Part shown: in pieces, positions 8,022-16,812 of the stretch | Position numbering within the stretch: position 1 is the stretch's first letter | Layout of the letters: every line of letters begins with the position of its first letter | Assembly: GCA_944386225.1 (NCBI GenBank) | Contig: CALXAH010000024.1 | Location: 1 to 52,714, forward strand | Direction of reading: 5' to 3' | Origin: an uncultured Gemmiger sp. | Lineage (GTDB): Bacteria > Bacillota > Clostridia > Oscillospirales > Ruminococcaceae | Length of the DNA stretch: 52,714 bases | Notes under the pieces: model-generated | Databases searched by the model: none | Seen by the model: the letters and a program-made list of their open reading frames with translations, nothing else | Told to the model about the DNA's origin: nothing | Translations under genes and position numbers: made by a program

Positions 8022-8786
8022 TCACTCCATCGGTTCTGCCCGGCGGGCGGCGGTATCCAGCCACACCTGGGCAAAGTAAGGGCGCAGCAGTGCGCGGAGG
8101 GTTTCCCGCTCCGCCGCAGCGCGGCCCCATTGTTCTTCGGTAACCTGCAACAGGCAGGCATCGTCCGCCCGCAGGCGAACCCGGAAATCCCGGTAGCCCT
8201 GCCCGGCCAGGCAGTTTTCCGCCCCCTCTACCCGGGCCAGATCCGCGGGGTCAATTTGTCGGCCGGTGGGAATTCGGGTGGCCAGGCAGGCATAGCTGGG
8301 TTTCTGCCAGGTGAACAGGCCCAGTTCCCGGCTCAGGCGCCGCACCTCCAGTTTGGTGATGCCGCACTCCCGCAGCGGACTGCGCACCCCCAGTTCCGCC
8401 AGTGCCTGCATACCGGGCCGGTCGGCCGCGTCGTCCGAGGCGTTGGTGCCGTCCAGCAGCAGGTCATAGCCGTCGGCAGACGCCTGGCGGCGCAGGGCGG
8501 TGAAGATGGCCCGCTTGCAGTAGTAGCAGCGGCGGGGACCGTTTTCCCGCACTTGCGGGTCAGCCAGGGGATCCAGCTCGATAACCCGGAGGGTCACCCC
8601 GGCGCGGGCGGCCAATTGCTGCGCGTCCTGCCGCTCGAAGGCCGGCTGGAACGGGCTGGACACAAAGTAAGGCTGGATCTGCGCCCCGGCCTGCACCCCG
8701 GCCTGCAGCAGCAGCGCGGAGTCGGTGCCGCCGGAGAAGGCCAGCGCCGCCCTGGGATGACGGGCAAAAAATTCGGAAAGCTGCAT
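8022..8786 (-). CDS. larE: ATP-dependent sulfur transferase LarE
   Basis: LarE adenylates the carboxyl groups of the LarB product and swaps them for thiocarboxylates. The 254-residue protein has the PP-loop motif SGGTDS at residues 18-23. Three cysteines may matter: C87 and C90 in RCYYCK and C167 in PSYACLATR. C167 aligns by context with the sacrificial sulfur-donor cysteine of L. plantarum LarE. The open frame runs 77 codons further upstream, but the ATG at 8786 starts exactly at the family N-terminus and has AAAGGAG upstream. The upstream part is instead a structured leader. First gene of larE-larB-larC. Confidence 0.9.
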   Translation of the reverse strand: MQLSEFFARHPRAALAFSGGTDSALLLQAGVQAGAQIQPYFVSSPFQPAFERQDAQQLAARAGVTLRVIELDPLADPQVRENGPRRCYYCKRAIFTALRRQASADGYDLLLDGTNASDDAADRPGMQALAELGVRSPLRECGITKLEVRRLSRELGLFTWQKPSYACLATRIPTGRQIDPADLARVEGAENCLAGQGYRDFRVRLRADDACLLQVTEEQWGRAAAERETLRALLRPYFAQVWLDTAARRAEPME

Positions 8787-8849
8787 AGAGAAAAGGGCTC
8801 CTTTCGACAGATCGGGGCGGGGCCCCATACAGAAAAATGCGCCGCGAAG

Positions 8850-8935
8850 CAGGCCGGTGGCGGCGGACTGCACACAGCCCCCGCACCCGGCGCAGAGGGT
8901 ATTCCCCCGCCTTCGTGGCGCATGAACCCGGCCTG
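8850..8935 (-). promoter_or_regulatory. Structured leader of the lar operon
   Basis: The predicted lar transcript has about 180 bases before larE. A perfect 8-bp stem (8928-8935 with 8850-8857) closes a 70-base region. Inside it, small hairpins can be drawn on the minus strand: CGCC-ACGAA-GGCG, GGG-AATA-CCC and CTG-TGTG-CAG, giving a multi-branched shape. No riboswitch consensus was recognised with certainty. A metal- or cofactor-sensing RNA would make sense for nickel cofactor genes, but that is inference. Confidence 0.35.
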
Positions 8936-8972
8936 TCTTCCTGACGGCGCGGGCGGTTTTGTTGTTGATTTC

Positions 8973-9001
8973 AGTATACCGGGCCCGGCAGCGGTTTGCA
9001 A
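8973..9001 (-). promoter_or_regulatory. Sigma-A-type promoter of larE-larB-larC
   Basis: Minus strand: -35 TTGCAA (8996-9001), 17-bp spacer, -10 TATACT (8973-8978). It lies directly after the fumC stop codon, so the lar genes can be expressed independently of fumC. Confidence 0.65.
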
Positions 9002-9026
9002 GCCGCGGGCAAAGCAAACGTTTGTT

Positions 9027-10409
9027 TTAGCGATGCAGGGTGCCAATCATATCCTCAGGGCGTACCCAGGCATCAAACTGTTCCGCCGTAACCAGACCGG
9101 ACTGGATGGCGGCCTGCCGCAGGGTAAGCCCCTGGGCGTGGGCGGCCTTGGCGATGCGGGCGGCGTTCTCGTAGCCGATATGGGGATTCAGTGCGGTGAC
9201 CAGCATCAGGGACTGTTCCAGATTGTGGGCAATGCGTTCCCGGTTGGGGGCAATACCCACGGCGCAGTTTTTGTTGAAGGAGCGCATGGCATCCGCCAGC
9301 AGCCGCACCGACTGCAGGAAATTGTAGATGCAGACCGGCATGAATACGTTCAGCTGGAAATTGCCCTGGGAGGCAGCCATGGCCACCGCCGTATCGTTGG
9401 CAATTACCTGCACCGCCACCATGGTGACCGCCTCGCACTGGGTGGGGTTCACCTTGCCGGGCATGATGGAACTGCCGGGCTCGTTCTCCGGGATGGTCAG
9501 CTCGCCTATGCCGCAGCGGGGGCCGCTGGCCAGCCAGCGCACATCGTTGGCAATCTTCATCAGATCCGCCGCCAAAGCCTTCATGGCCCCGTGGGCGAAG
9601 ACCAGCGCGTCCTTGCTGGTGAGGGCGTGGAACTTGTTGGGCGCGGTGACAAACTCGGTGCCGGTGAGGGCGGTGAGCCGCTCGGCGGCCTTTTCCGCAA
9701 AGCCTGGCAGGGCGTTCAGGCCGGTGCCCACGGCGGTGCCGCCCAGCGCCAGCTGACGCAGACCCGGCAGGGAGGCCACCAGCATCTCCCGGCAGCTGGT
9801 GAGCATGGCCTGCCAGCCGCTGATCTCCTGGCCCAGGGTCAGGGGGGTGGCGTCCTGCAGGTGGGTGCGGCCGGTTTTGATCACATCGGCGTAACGCCCG
9901 CTCAGATCGGCGAAGGTAGCCGCCAGCTCGTCCATGGCGGGCAGCAGCTGGCCCTCAATCTCCAGCACTGCCGCCAGGTGCATGGCGGTGGGGAAGGTAT
10001 CATTGGAACTCTGGGAACGGTTCACATGGTCATTGGGGTGCACCGGCGTATCGTCCCCCAGAATCTGCTGGGCGCGGCGGACGATCACCTCGTTCAGGTT
10101 CATGTTGGTCTGGGTGCCGCTGCCGGTTTGCCAGACCACCAGCGGGAACTGATCGTCCCACTTTCCGGCCAGAATCTCGTCGCAGGCGGCGCAGATGGCG
10201 TCGGCACGGGGGCCGTCCAGGTTGTCCAGTTCCCGGTTGGCCTGGGCGGCAGCTTTTTTCAGATAGGCGAACGCCCGGATGACCGGCAGCGGAATGGTCT
10301 CGCCGCCGATGCGGAAGTTCTCGTGGCTGCGCTGGGTCTGGGCGCCCCACAGCTTGTCGGCAGGTACCTTTACCTCGCCCATGGTATCATGCTCGATACG
10401 GTATTCCAT
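9027..10409 (-). CDS. fumC: Class II fumarate hydratase
   Basis: Iron-independent fumarase that interconverts fumarate and malate. The 460-residue length is that of FumC (about 460). The aspartase/fumarase signature [13 protein letters not shown] contains the catalytic serine (S313/S314), and H183 lies in TGRTHLQD, matching the second active-site histidine. [11 protein letters not shown] and [15 protein letters not shown] are the other conserved substrate segments. Start ATG with TAAGGAGGG upstream. It follows the malic enzyme gene by 12 bases, so the pair can carry carbon between pyruvate, malate and fumarate. Confidence 0.96.
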   Translation of the reverse strand: MEYRIEHDTMGEVKVPADKLWGAQTQRSHENFRIGGETIPLPVIRAFAYLKKAAAQANRELDNLDGPRADAICAACDEILAGKWDDQFPLVVWQTGSGTQTNMNLNEVIVRRAQQILGDDTPVHPNDHVNRSQSSNDTFPTAMHLAAVLEIEGQLLPAMDELAATFADLSGRYADVIKTGRTHLQDATPLTLGQEISGWQAMLTSCREMLVASLPGLRQLALGGTAVGTGLNALPGFAEKAAERLTALTGTEFVTAPNKFHALTSKDALVFAHGAMKALAADLMKIANDVRWLASGPRCGIGELTIPENEPGSSIMPGKVNPTQCEAVTMVAVQVIANDTAVAMAASQGNFQLNVFMPVCIYNFLQSVRLLADAMRSFNKNCAVGIAPNRERIAHNLEQSLMLVTALNPHIGYENAARIAKAAHAQGLTLRQAAIQSGLVTAEQFDAWVRPEDMIGTLHR

Positions 10410-10421
10410 CGTTCGCCCTCC

Positions 10422-11594
10422 TTATACCCGGGCCAGGCCCAGGCGGCGGGCTTCCTCGGCCACCGCACCGGCCACCGCGTCGGCCACGCGGGGGTCAAAG
10501 GCATTGGGCAGAATGTAGTCGGCGTTCAGCTCTTCTTCGCTTACCAGCGCGGCAATGGCGCGGGCCGCCGCCAGCTTCATGCTTTCGGTGATCTCCTTGC
10601 TGCGCACCTGCAGCGCGCCCTTGAAGATGCCGGGGAACACCAGCACGTTGTTGATCTGGTTGGGATAATCCGAGCGGCCGGTGCCGATCACCGCCGCGCC
10701 GCCGGCACGGGCCTCGTCCGGCATGATCTCAGGCACCGGGTTGGCCATGGGGAACACGATCGCGCCGGGAGCCATGGAAGCCACCATCTCCCGGGTGACC
10801 AGGCCGGGGCGGGACACGCCAATGAACACGTCCGCGCCCTTCATTACGTCGGCCAGGGTACCCTGCTTGTTTTCCTTGTTGGTGATTTCGGCCAGCTGGG
10901 CCTGAGCCGGGTTCATCCAGTCCGCGCCGCGGTAGAGCGCGCCCTGCTTGTCGCAGAGCACGATGTCCCCCACCCCCAGCTGCAGCAGCAGGCGGGCAAT
11001 AGAGGTACCGGCCGCGCCGGCGCCGTTGATGACCAGATGCAGGCTTTCCATCGGCTTGCCCACCACCTTGGCAGCGTTAAGCAGCGCGGCCCCCAGCACA
11101 ATGGCGGTGCCGTGCTGGTCGTCGTGGAATACGGGAATGTCGCAGCGCTTTTTCAGTTCTGCCTCGATCTCGAAGCAGCGGGGGGCGGCGATGTCCTCCA
11201 GGTTGATGCCGCCGAAGCTCTTGGAGATCAGGGCCACCGTGTTGATGAAGGTTTCCGGATCCTTGCTGTCCACGCAGATGGGGAATGCGTCCACACCGGC
11301 GAAGGCCTTGAACAGGGCGCACTTGCCCTCCATGACCGGCATGGCGGCTTCGGGGCCGATGTCGCCCAGGCCCAGCACGGCGGTGCCGTCGGTGATGACC
11401 GCCACCAGGTTGCCCCGGCGGGTCAGGTCATAGGAAAGGGCCGGGTCCTTCTGGATGGCCAGGCAGGGTTCGGCCACGCCGGGGGTGTAGGCCACCGAGA
11501 GCTCTTCCCGGTTGGTGACCGGCGCCCGGGAGATCACCTCGATCTTGCCCTTCCACTGGCGGTGTTTTTCCATTGCAAGCTGTTTTGTATCCAT
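10422..11594 (-). CDS. NAD(P)-dependent malic enzyme (oxaloacetate-decarboxylating)
   Basis: Oxidatively decarboxylates malate to pyruvate and CO2. The 390-residue protein is the short bacterial form. Visible motifs: SVAYTPGVAEPC with the catalytic tyrosine near residue 36, GLGDIGPEA, a metal-binding segment FHDDQHGTA, and a Rossmann VINGAGAAGTSI dinucleotide site. The ATG at 11594 is chosen because a GGAGAGGAG site lies just upstream; the 11-codon extension adds nothing conserved. First gene of the malic enzyme-fumC unit, with a near-consensus promoter. Cofactor preference cannot be decided by eye. Confidence 0.93.
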   Translation of the reverse strand: MDTKQLAMEKHRQWKGKIEVISRAPVTNREELSVAYTPGVAEPCLAIQKDPALSYDLTRRGNLVAVITDGTAVLGLGDIGPEAAMPVMEGKCALFKAFAGVDAFPICVDSKDPETFINTVALISKSFGGINLEDIAAPRCFEIEAELKKRCDIPVFHDDQHGTAIVLGAALLNAAKVVGKPMESLHLVINGAGAAGTSIARLLLQLGVGDIVLCDKQGALYRGADWMNPAQAQLAEITNKENKQGTLADVMKGADVFIGVSRPGLVTREMVASMAPGAIVFPMANPVPEIMPDEARAGGAAVIGTGRSDYPNQINNVLVFPGIFKGALQVRSKEITESMKLAAARAIAALVSEEELNADYILPNAFDPRVADAVAGAVAEEARRLGLARV

Positions 11595-11642
11595 ATTGCT
11601 TCTCCTCTCCCCCGACGGGTGGAACATACATCATACTGCTTT

Positions 11643-11671
11643 AGTATACTCGTACAGATTTTTCCCGTCAA
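11643..11671 (-). promoter_or_regulatory. Sigma-A-type promoter of malic enzyme-fumC
   Basis: Minus strand: -35 TTGACG (11666-11671), 17-bp spacer, -10 TATACT (11643-11648), about 50 bases before the malic enzyme ATG. Very close to consensus. Confidence 0.75.
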
Positions 11672-11747
11672 CTTGGCAAAAGGGATTTTTTGAGTGTCCG
11701 GGCGGCGGGCAGCGGCATACCATGGAACAGCGAAAGGGGTGCTGAAA

Positions 11748-12830
11748 ATGGAATGCAACACACGCTATCTGGACTTTTTCCTCGGGGCGCTGTCCCCTGC
11801 CGGGTTTCACGGCTACTTTGCCCAGCTGACCGCCCAGCCGGGTCTGACGCCCTTTCTCATCAAGGCGGGGCCGGGCTGCGGCAAGTCCACCATGATGAAA
11901 AAGCTGGCCGCCCTGGGCAGCGGCACGGTGGAGCGCATCCACTGTTCCTCCGATCCGGCCAGCCTGGACGGGGCCGTATTCTGGGAGCAGAACACGGCGA
12001 TTCTGGACGCCACCGCCCCCCACACGCTGGAGCCCGCCTGCCCGGTGGCGGTGGAGCAGGTGGTGAGCCTGTACCACACACTGGACCGGGCCCGGATGCA
12101 GGCCAACGCCGGGGAGGTGCGGGCATTGTTCGGCCGTTGTTCCTGTTTGCAGGGACGGGCGGCCCGGTATCTGGCGGCGGCGGGCGCGCTGCTGCTGGAA
12201 AACCGTCGTCTGGCCGCCGGTGTGGCGGATGAGGGCAAAGCGCGCCGGTACGCAGCCCGGCTGGCGGAACGCCGGATGCCCCGGCAGGAGGGGCCGGGCC
12301 GGGAGAGCGTGCGGCTGCTGAGCGCTGTGACCCCGGACGGGATACTGGCCTACCGGAATACAGTAGAAGCGCTGGCTGACGATGTGATCGTGCTGCGGGA
12401 CGAATACGGCGCGGTGAGCCGGGTAATTCTGGAGGAACTGCGGCGGCAGGCGCTGGAGCGCGGATTGTTTGTGATTACCTGCCGATGCCCGTTGGCCCCG
12501 GAGGATAAAATTGACCATCTGCTGCTGCCGGAGCTGGGGCTGGCGGTGCTGACCTCCAACAGCTGGCATCCCATGGAGTTCTGCGGCCAGCACAACATGC
12601 GGTGCAGCCGGTTTGCCGACCCGGAGGGGCTGCGGGCCCGTCGGCAGCGGATGCGGTTCAACCAGAAAGCGGCGGCGGAATTGCTGGCCCAGACCAGCGC
12701 TTTGCAGCGGGAGGCCCGCTGTGCCCACAACGAGCTGGAGACCTACTACAAATCCGCCGCGGATTTTGCCCGGGTGGACGCGGTGATGGCCGAGACGGCC
12801 TGCTCCATGGGGCTGGTGACAAAGCCCTGA
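11748..12830 (+). CDS. Two-part P-loop ATPase, PRK06851-like
   Basis: A 360-residue protein resembling the uncharacterised Firmicutes ATPases annotated as PRK06851 family, some of which occur in spore formers. It is built from two similar halves. The N-terminal half has an intact Walker A motif GPGCGKST (residues 41-48). The second half starts near residue 192 with RLLSAVTPDGILAY, echoing the ALSPAGFHGYF opening of the first, but its nucleotide loop reads VLRDEYGAVSR and lacks the lysine. ITCRCPLAPEDKIDHLLLPEL follows, a segment also typical of the family. The ATG at 11748 has GAAAGGGG upstream; the 18-codon extension looks random. It is transcribed away from the malic enzyme gene. Function unknown. 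Confidence 0.7.
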   Translation: MECNTRYLDFFLGALSPAGFHGYFAQLTAQPGLTPFLIKAGPGCGKSTMMKKLAALGSGTVERIHCSSDPASLDGAVFWEQNTAILDATAPHTLEPACPVAVEQVVSLYHTLDRARMQANAGEVRALFGRCSCLQGRAARYLAAAGALLLENRRLAAGVADEGKARRYAARLAERRMPRQEGPGRESVRLLSAVTPDGILAYRNTVEALADDVIVLRDEYGAVSRVILEELRRQALERGLFVITCRCPLAPEDKIDHLLLPELGLAVLTSNSWHPMEFCGQHNMRCSRFADPEGLRARRQRMRFNQKAAAELLAQTSALQREARCAHNELETYYKSAADFARVDAVMAETACSMGLVTKP

Positions 12831-12858
12831 TGGTGGTATAATAGGAAACAAGAAAAAC

Positions 12859-12889
12859 AGCCCGCGCCGTTTTGTTGGCGGCGCGGGCT
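12859..12889 (+). terminator. Terminator after the P-loop ATPase gene
   Basis: Strong 11-bp GC-rich stem (12859-12869 with 12879-12889) and 9-base loop, followed by a T-rich but interrupted tract. It ends some 30 bases before the helicase gene. Confidence 0.65.
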
Positions 12890-12918
12890 TTCCGGTGTTT
12901 TGCGGGAGGTGACGGGAG

Positions 12919-15279
12919 ATGGACGCGGTGCAGCTTTCGGTGCGGCAGCTGGTGGAGTTTCTTTTGCTGACTGGCAGTATCGACAGCCGGTTCTCCGGGC
13001 CGGACCGGGCGCTGGAGGGGGCTCGTATCCACCGCTGGCTGCAGAAGAAAGAGGGGCCGGATTACCAGCCGGAGGTCTATCTGCGCTGGGAGCAGACGGT
13101 GGAGGAGGTTCCCTACCGGATTGACGGCCGGGCGGATGGGGTCTACCCCGCCCCGGACGGGGTAATTTGCATTGACGAGATCAAGACCACCACCCTGCCC
13201 TGTGAGCAGATCACCCCGGATCACAGCCCGGTGCACTGGGCACAGGCCAAGGTATACGCGGCCATCCTGGCACAGCAGAAAGGTCTGAGTGAGATGGGGG
13301 TGCGGCTGACCTATTTTCAGGTGGACGAGGAGCGGCTGTTCCGGTTTGAAGAGCGGTACAGCGCCGATGAACTGCGGGACTTTTTTCTGGATCTGCTGCG
13401 GCAGTACGCCCCCTGGGCCAAGCGCAGCGCCGCCCACCATGAGGCCCGGGGCGTTTCGCTGCGGGGGCTGACCTTCCCCTTTGACGGATACCGGGCGGGC
13501 CAGCGGGAGATGGCGGCCATGGTCTACCGGGCCATGCGGGACGGCAAGCGGGTATTCTGCCAGGCGCCCACCGGCATCGGCAAAACCATGAGCGCGCTGT
13601 TCCCAGCGTTGAAAGCCCTGGGCGAGGGGCACGGGGAACGGGTGTTTTATCTCACGGCCCGCACCACCACCCGGCAGGCGGCCCGGGACGCGCTGGAACT
13701 GCTGCACCAGAACCGGGGGCCGCTGGAACTGAATTACGTGGTACTGACCGCCAAGGACAAGATCTGCCCCCGGGAACGCCGGGAATGCAATCCGGAGGCC
13801 TGCCCGCTGGCACGGGGATATTTTGACCGGCGGCGGGACGCGCTGTGGCGGGCGCTGGAACACCGGCACTTTGACCGGGAGACGATTGAACGGCTGGCCG
13901 AAACGGAACAGCTTTGCCCCTTTGAATTTGGGCTGGACATCTCGCTGTGGTGCGATGTGATCGTGGGGGATTACAATTATCTGTTTGACCCCACCGCCCG
14001 GCTGCAGCGCTTTTTTGAGGGCGGCGACGGGCAGAGCCTGTTTCTTGTGGACGAGGCCCACAACCTGCCCGACCGGGCCCGGGAGATGTATTCCAGCCGG
14101 CTGGAAAAGGAGCCTCTGTACGCGGTGCGAAAGGCGCTGGGCGGACGGGGCAAGCTGGCCCGGGCGCTGGCGGCGCTGAACACCGCCTTTGTGAACATCC
14201 GCCACGAGAGCGAGGAAAAGGAGACCCGCAGCTGGTTTACCGATGCAGCCCCGGAGGAGTTTCTCAAGGCGGTGCGGCACTGCACCGCGCCGATGCAGCA
14301 GTGGCTGGAGGAACACCGGGGCGAAAACGGCGGTGATCTGTACGATCAGGTACTGGACGCCTATTTTACGGTCAAGGATTTTCTGCGCACCGCCGACCGG
14401 TACGATGAGCATTACGCCACTCAGTACACCGCCGCGGGAAGCCGGGTACGGGTGGAGTTGATCTGCCTGGATCCAAGCCTGTTTGTGGACGAAAGCCTGG
14501 CACTGGGCCGGGGCGCGGCGCTGTTCAGCGCCACCCTGACCCCCCTGCCTTACTACCGGGATGTGCTGGGCTGCGGCGAGGCGGCGGCGGTGAGCCTGCC
14601 CAGCCCCTTTGATCCCGGGCGGATGGGGCTGTTCTGCGCACTGGATGTGGATACCCGCTACGCCCGCCGGGAACAGAGCCTGGACCGGGTGACCGACTAT
14701 CTGGCGGTGATGGCCGCCGGGCGGGTGGGCAACTACCTGGCCTATTTTCCCAGCTATGGCTACATGGAGCAGGTGCGGCAGCGGTTCTGCGAGCGGTATC
14801 CGGAGATTGAGATTCTGGTGCAGGACAGCGGCATGAGCGAGGAAGAACGGGCCGCTTTTCTGGACAACTTCCGGGAAGAACCGGACAAGACCCTGCTGGG
14901 CTTCTGTGTGATGGGCGGGGTGTTCGGCGAGGGTATTGACCTGACCGGCAGCCGCCTGATCGGCACCGCTGTGGTGGGGGTGGGTCTGCCCCAGGTGAAT
15001 CCCCGGCAGGAGATGCTGCGGGATTATTTTACCCGCACCCGGGAGGACGGGTTTGCCTACGCCTACCAGTATCCCGGCTTCAACAAGGTGATGCAGGCCG
15101 CCGGGCGGGTGATCCGCACCCCCGATGACCGGGGTGTGGTGCTGCTGCTGGACAGCCGGTTCGGCACACCGGGCTACCGGCGGCTGTTCCCCGGGTACTG
15201 GCAGCATTGCCGGGATGTGCGCGGCACCGATACGATGAAAACGCTGTTGGCGGAGTTCTGGGCCGCGGACAACCCATAA
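12919..15279 (+). CDS. XPD/DinG-type helicase with N-terminal PD-(D/E)XK nuclease-like domain
   Basis: A 786-residue superfamily 2 DNA helicase. The N-terminal about 180 residues look like a Cas4/RecB-type nuclease: D73 in IDGRADG and E87-x-K89 in IDEIKTT form the D...ExK core. The helicase starts near residue 200, with Walker A APTGIGKT (216-223) and the DEAH box (378-381). Between them, C283, C290, C295 and C333 have the spacing of the [4Fe-4S] domain of XPD/DinG helicases. Motifs V/VI near the C-terminus include GEGIDLTG and QAAGRVIRT. Likely role: unwinding and trimming DNA in repair. It is a stand-alone gene between two terminators. Whether the nuclease is active cannot be told from sequence. 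Confidence 0.85.
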   Translation: MDAVQLSVRQLVEFLLLTGSIDSRFSGPDRALEGARIHRWLQKKEGPDYQPEVYLRWEQTVEEVPYRIDGRADGVYPAPDGVICIDEIKTTTLPCEQITPDHSPVHWAQAKVYAAILAQQKGLSEMGVRLTYFQVDEERLFRFEERYSADELRDFFLDLLRQYAPWAKRSAAHHEARGVSLRGLTFPFDGYRAGQREMAAMVYRAMRDGKRVFCQAPTGIGKTMSALFPALKALGEGHGERVFYLTARTTTRQAARDALELLHQNRGPLELNYVVLTAKDKICPRERRECNPEACPLARGYFDRRRDALWRALEHRHFDRETIERLAETEQLCPFEFGLDISLWCDVIVGDYNYLFDPTARLQRFFEGGDGQSLFLVDEAHNLPDRAREMYSSRLEKEPLYAVRKALGGRGKLARALAALNTAFVNIRHESEEKETRSWFTDAAPEEFLKAVRHCTAPMQQWLEEHRGENGGDLYDQVLDAYFTVKDFLRTADRYDEHYATQYTAAGSRVRVELICLDPSLFVDESLALGRGAALFSATLTPLPYYRDVLGCGEAAAVSLPSPFDPGRMGLFCALDVDTRYARREQSLDRVTDYLAVMAAGRVGNYLAYFPSYGYMEQVRQRFCERYPEIEILVQDSGMSEEERAAFLDNFREEPDKTLLGFCVMGGVFGEGIDLTGSRLIGTAVVGVGLPQVNPRQEMLRDYFTRTREDGFAYAYQYPGFNKVMQAAGRVIRTPDDRGVVLLLDSRFGTPGYRRLFPGYWQHCRDVRGTDTMKTLLAEFWAADNP

Positions 15280-15310
15280 AAACAGGCAGACCGTGACAGT
15301 CTGCCTGTTT
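15280..15310. terminator. Bidirectional terminator between the helicase gene and spoIVA
   Basis: Perfect 12-bp stem (15280-15291 with 15299-15310) flanked by A-rich and T-rich runs, so it can stop both the plus-strand helicase transcript and the minus-strand spoIVA transcript. Confidence 0.85.
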
Positions 15311-15314
15311 TTTG

Positions 15315-16790
15315 TTACAGGATAATGCAGATCAGGCCGGAACAGCCCTCGTTGATGACCCGTTCCAGGGTCTCCTGCAGGCGGGCGCGGGCCTCCTGGG
15401 GCATATGCAGCAGCTTGTTCTGCAGCCCCTCGTTGACCAGTTCGTGCAGGCTTTTGCCGAAGATGTTGGACTCCCAGATCTTGAGCGGATCCTGCTCGAA
15501 GTCCTGCAGCAGGCTGAGAACCAGTTCCTCGCTCTGCCGCTCGGAGCCCACAATGGGGCTGATCTCGGTGTGGATGGTGGCCTTGAGCAGATGGATCGAG
15601 GGGGCGCTGGCCCGCAGACGGACCCCATACCGGCCGCCCTGGCGCACGATCTCCGGTTCCTCCAGGTGCAGCTCGCTGATGGCCGGCATCACGATGCCGT
15701 AGCCGGTGGCCTCCACCTGCTCCAGTGCGTTGCGGATCTTCTCGTATTCCCGGCGAGCCTTGGCCAGGCTGATCACGCAAGGCAGCAGGCTGGCCTCGTC
15801 GCAGACTTCCAGGCCGGTGGTCTCCCCCAATACCCGGTAGAAGATGTCCGGCTCCAGCTGCAGGCGCATCCGCACGGTACCTTCCGCCAGATCCATGCCG
15901 TCGATCACGGCGCTGCTCACATACTCGCAGGCAAAGGTATCCGCGTTGGCGGCCACGTCCTTCATCCGGTCGATCGGATCGGCCCACTCCCGCACCCCGG
16001 CATAGACCGCCTGCTGCAGCCAGTGGTCCGCATCCAGCATGGGAATCCACCGGGGCATGGCAAAGGCAATCTCCCGCACCGGGAACTCATACAGCACGCT
16101 GGCCAGGATCGCCTCCAGCGTCTGCACGTCCAGGTCCACGCAGCTTACCGGCAGCACCGCATGCCCGCACCGCTGCTGCATCTGCTGGGCCAGACGGCGG
16201 CTTGCTTCGCTGTCCGGCTCGGTGCAGTTGAGCAGCACCACAAAGGGTTTGCCCAGCGCTTCCAGTTCCTGAATGACCCGCTGCTCCGCCGGCTCGTACC
16301 GCTCCCGGGGAATGTCGCTGATGGAGCCGTCGGTGGTGATGACCAGGCCGATGGTGGAATGGTCGCAGATGACCTTGTGGGTGCCGGTCTCGGCGGCCTG
16401 GTCAAAGGGAATCTCCTCCTCAAACCAGGGGCTTTTGACCATGCGGGGCTGGTCGTTTTCCTCGTGGCCCATGGCCCCCTCCACCATATAGCCTACACAG
16501 TCGATCAGCCGGGTGCGGAAGCTGCCGCCCCCTTCCAGTTCCACCGTGACGGCGGTTTCGGGCACAAATTTGGGTTCGGTGGTCATGATGGTGCGGCCCG
16601 CGGCCGACTGGGGCAGTTCGTCCCGGGCACGGGCCCGGCGGGCCGGGTCGGTGATACGGGGGATCATCAGCAGTTCCAGAAACTTTTTGATAAAGGTGCT
16701 CTTGCCGCTGCGGACCGGCCCCACCACCCCGATATAGATGTCGCCTCCGGTGCGGGCGGCGATGTCCTGATACAGTTGCTCACGCTCCAT
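15315..16790 (-). CDS. spoIVA: Stage IV sporulation protein A
   Basis: ATPase that polymerises on the outer forespore membrane and forms the base layer of the spore coat. The 491 residues match the family length (about 492 in Bacillus subtilis). The Walker A motif GPVRSGKST lies at residues 24-32, with K30 at the same number as the lysine known in B. subtilis SpoIVA. TIMTTEPKFVP, the DHSTIGLVITTDGS segment and the C-terminal GLICIIL end are hallmarks. The last residues are needed for SpoVM-directed localisation in B. subtilis. It lies 22 bases after the sipL-like gene, probably in one operon. Confidence 0.97.
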   Translation of the reverse strand: MEREQLYQDIAARTGGDIYIGVVGPVRSGKSTFIKKFLELLMIPRITDPARRARARDELPQSAAGRTIMTTEPKFVPETAVTVELEGGGSFRTRLIDCVGYMVEGAMGHEENDQPRMVKSPWFEEEIPFDQAAETGTHKVICDHSTIGLVITTDGSISDIPRERYEPAEQRVIQELEALGKPFVVLLNCTEPDSEASRRLAQQMQQRCGHAVLPVSCVDLDVQTLEAILASVLYEFPVREIAFAMPRWIPMLDADHWLQQAVYAGVREWADPIDRMKDVAANADTFACEYVSSAVIDGMDLAEGTVRMRLQLEPDIFYRVLGETTGLEVCDEASLLPCVISLAKARREYEKIRNALEQVEATGYGIVMPAISELHLEEPEIVRQGGRYGVRLRASAPSIHLLKATIHTEISPIVGSERQSEELVLSLLQDFEQDPLKIWESNIFGKSLHELVNEGLQNKLLHMPQEARARLQETLERVINEGCSGLICIIL

Positions 16791-16812
16791 AGTTGCGATA
16801 CCTCCTTTTCTG

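Noticed and set aside
8787-9017. N-terminal extension of LarE with CAGCGGC, a possible metal motif
   Set aside because: The extension crosses the promoter and leader, and a better ribosome site and start exist at 8786.
7239-11693. Plus-strand open frame of 1484 codons
   Set aside because: It lies opposite larB, larE, fumC and the malic enzyme gene, all with clear motifs. It is a codon-bias shadow with low-complexity His/Gly/Gln-rich translation.
12658-16050. Minus-strand open frame of 1130 codons
   Set aside because: Opposite the helicase and out of frame with spoIVA; no recognisable domain.
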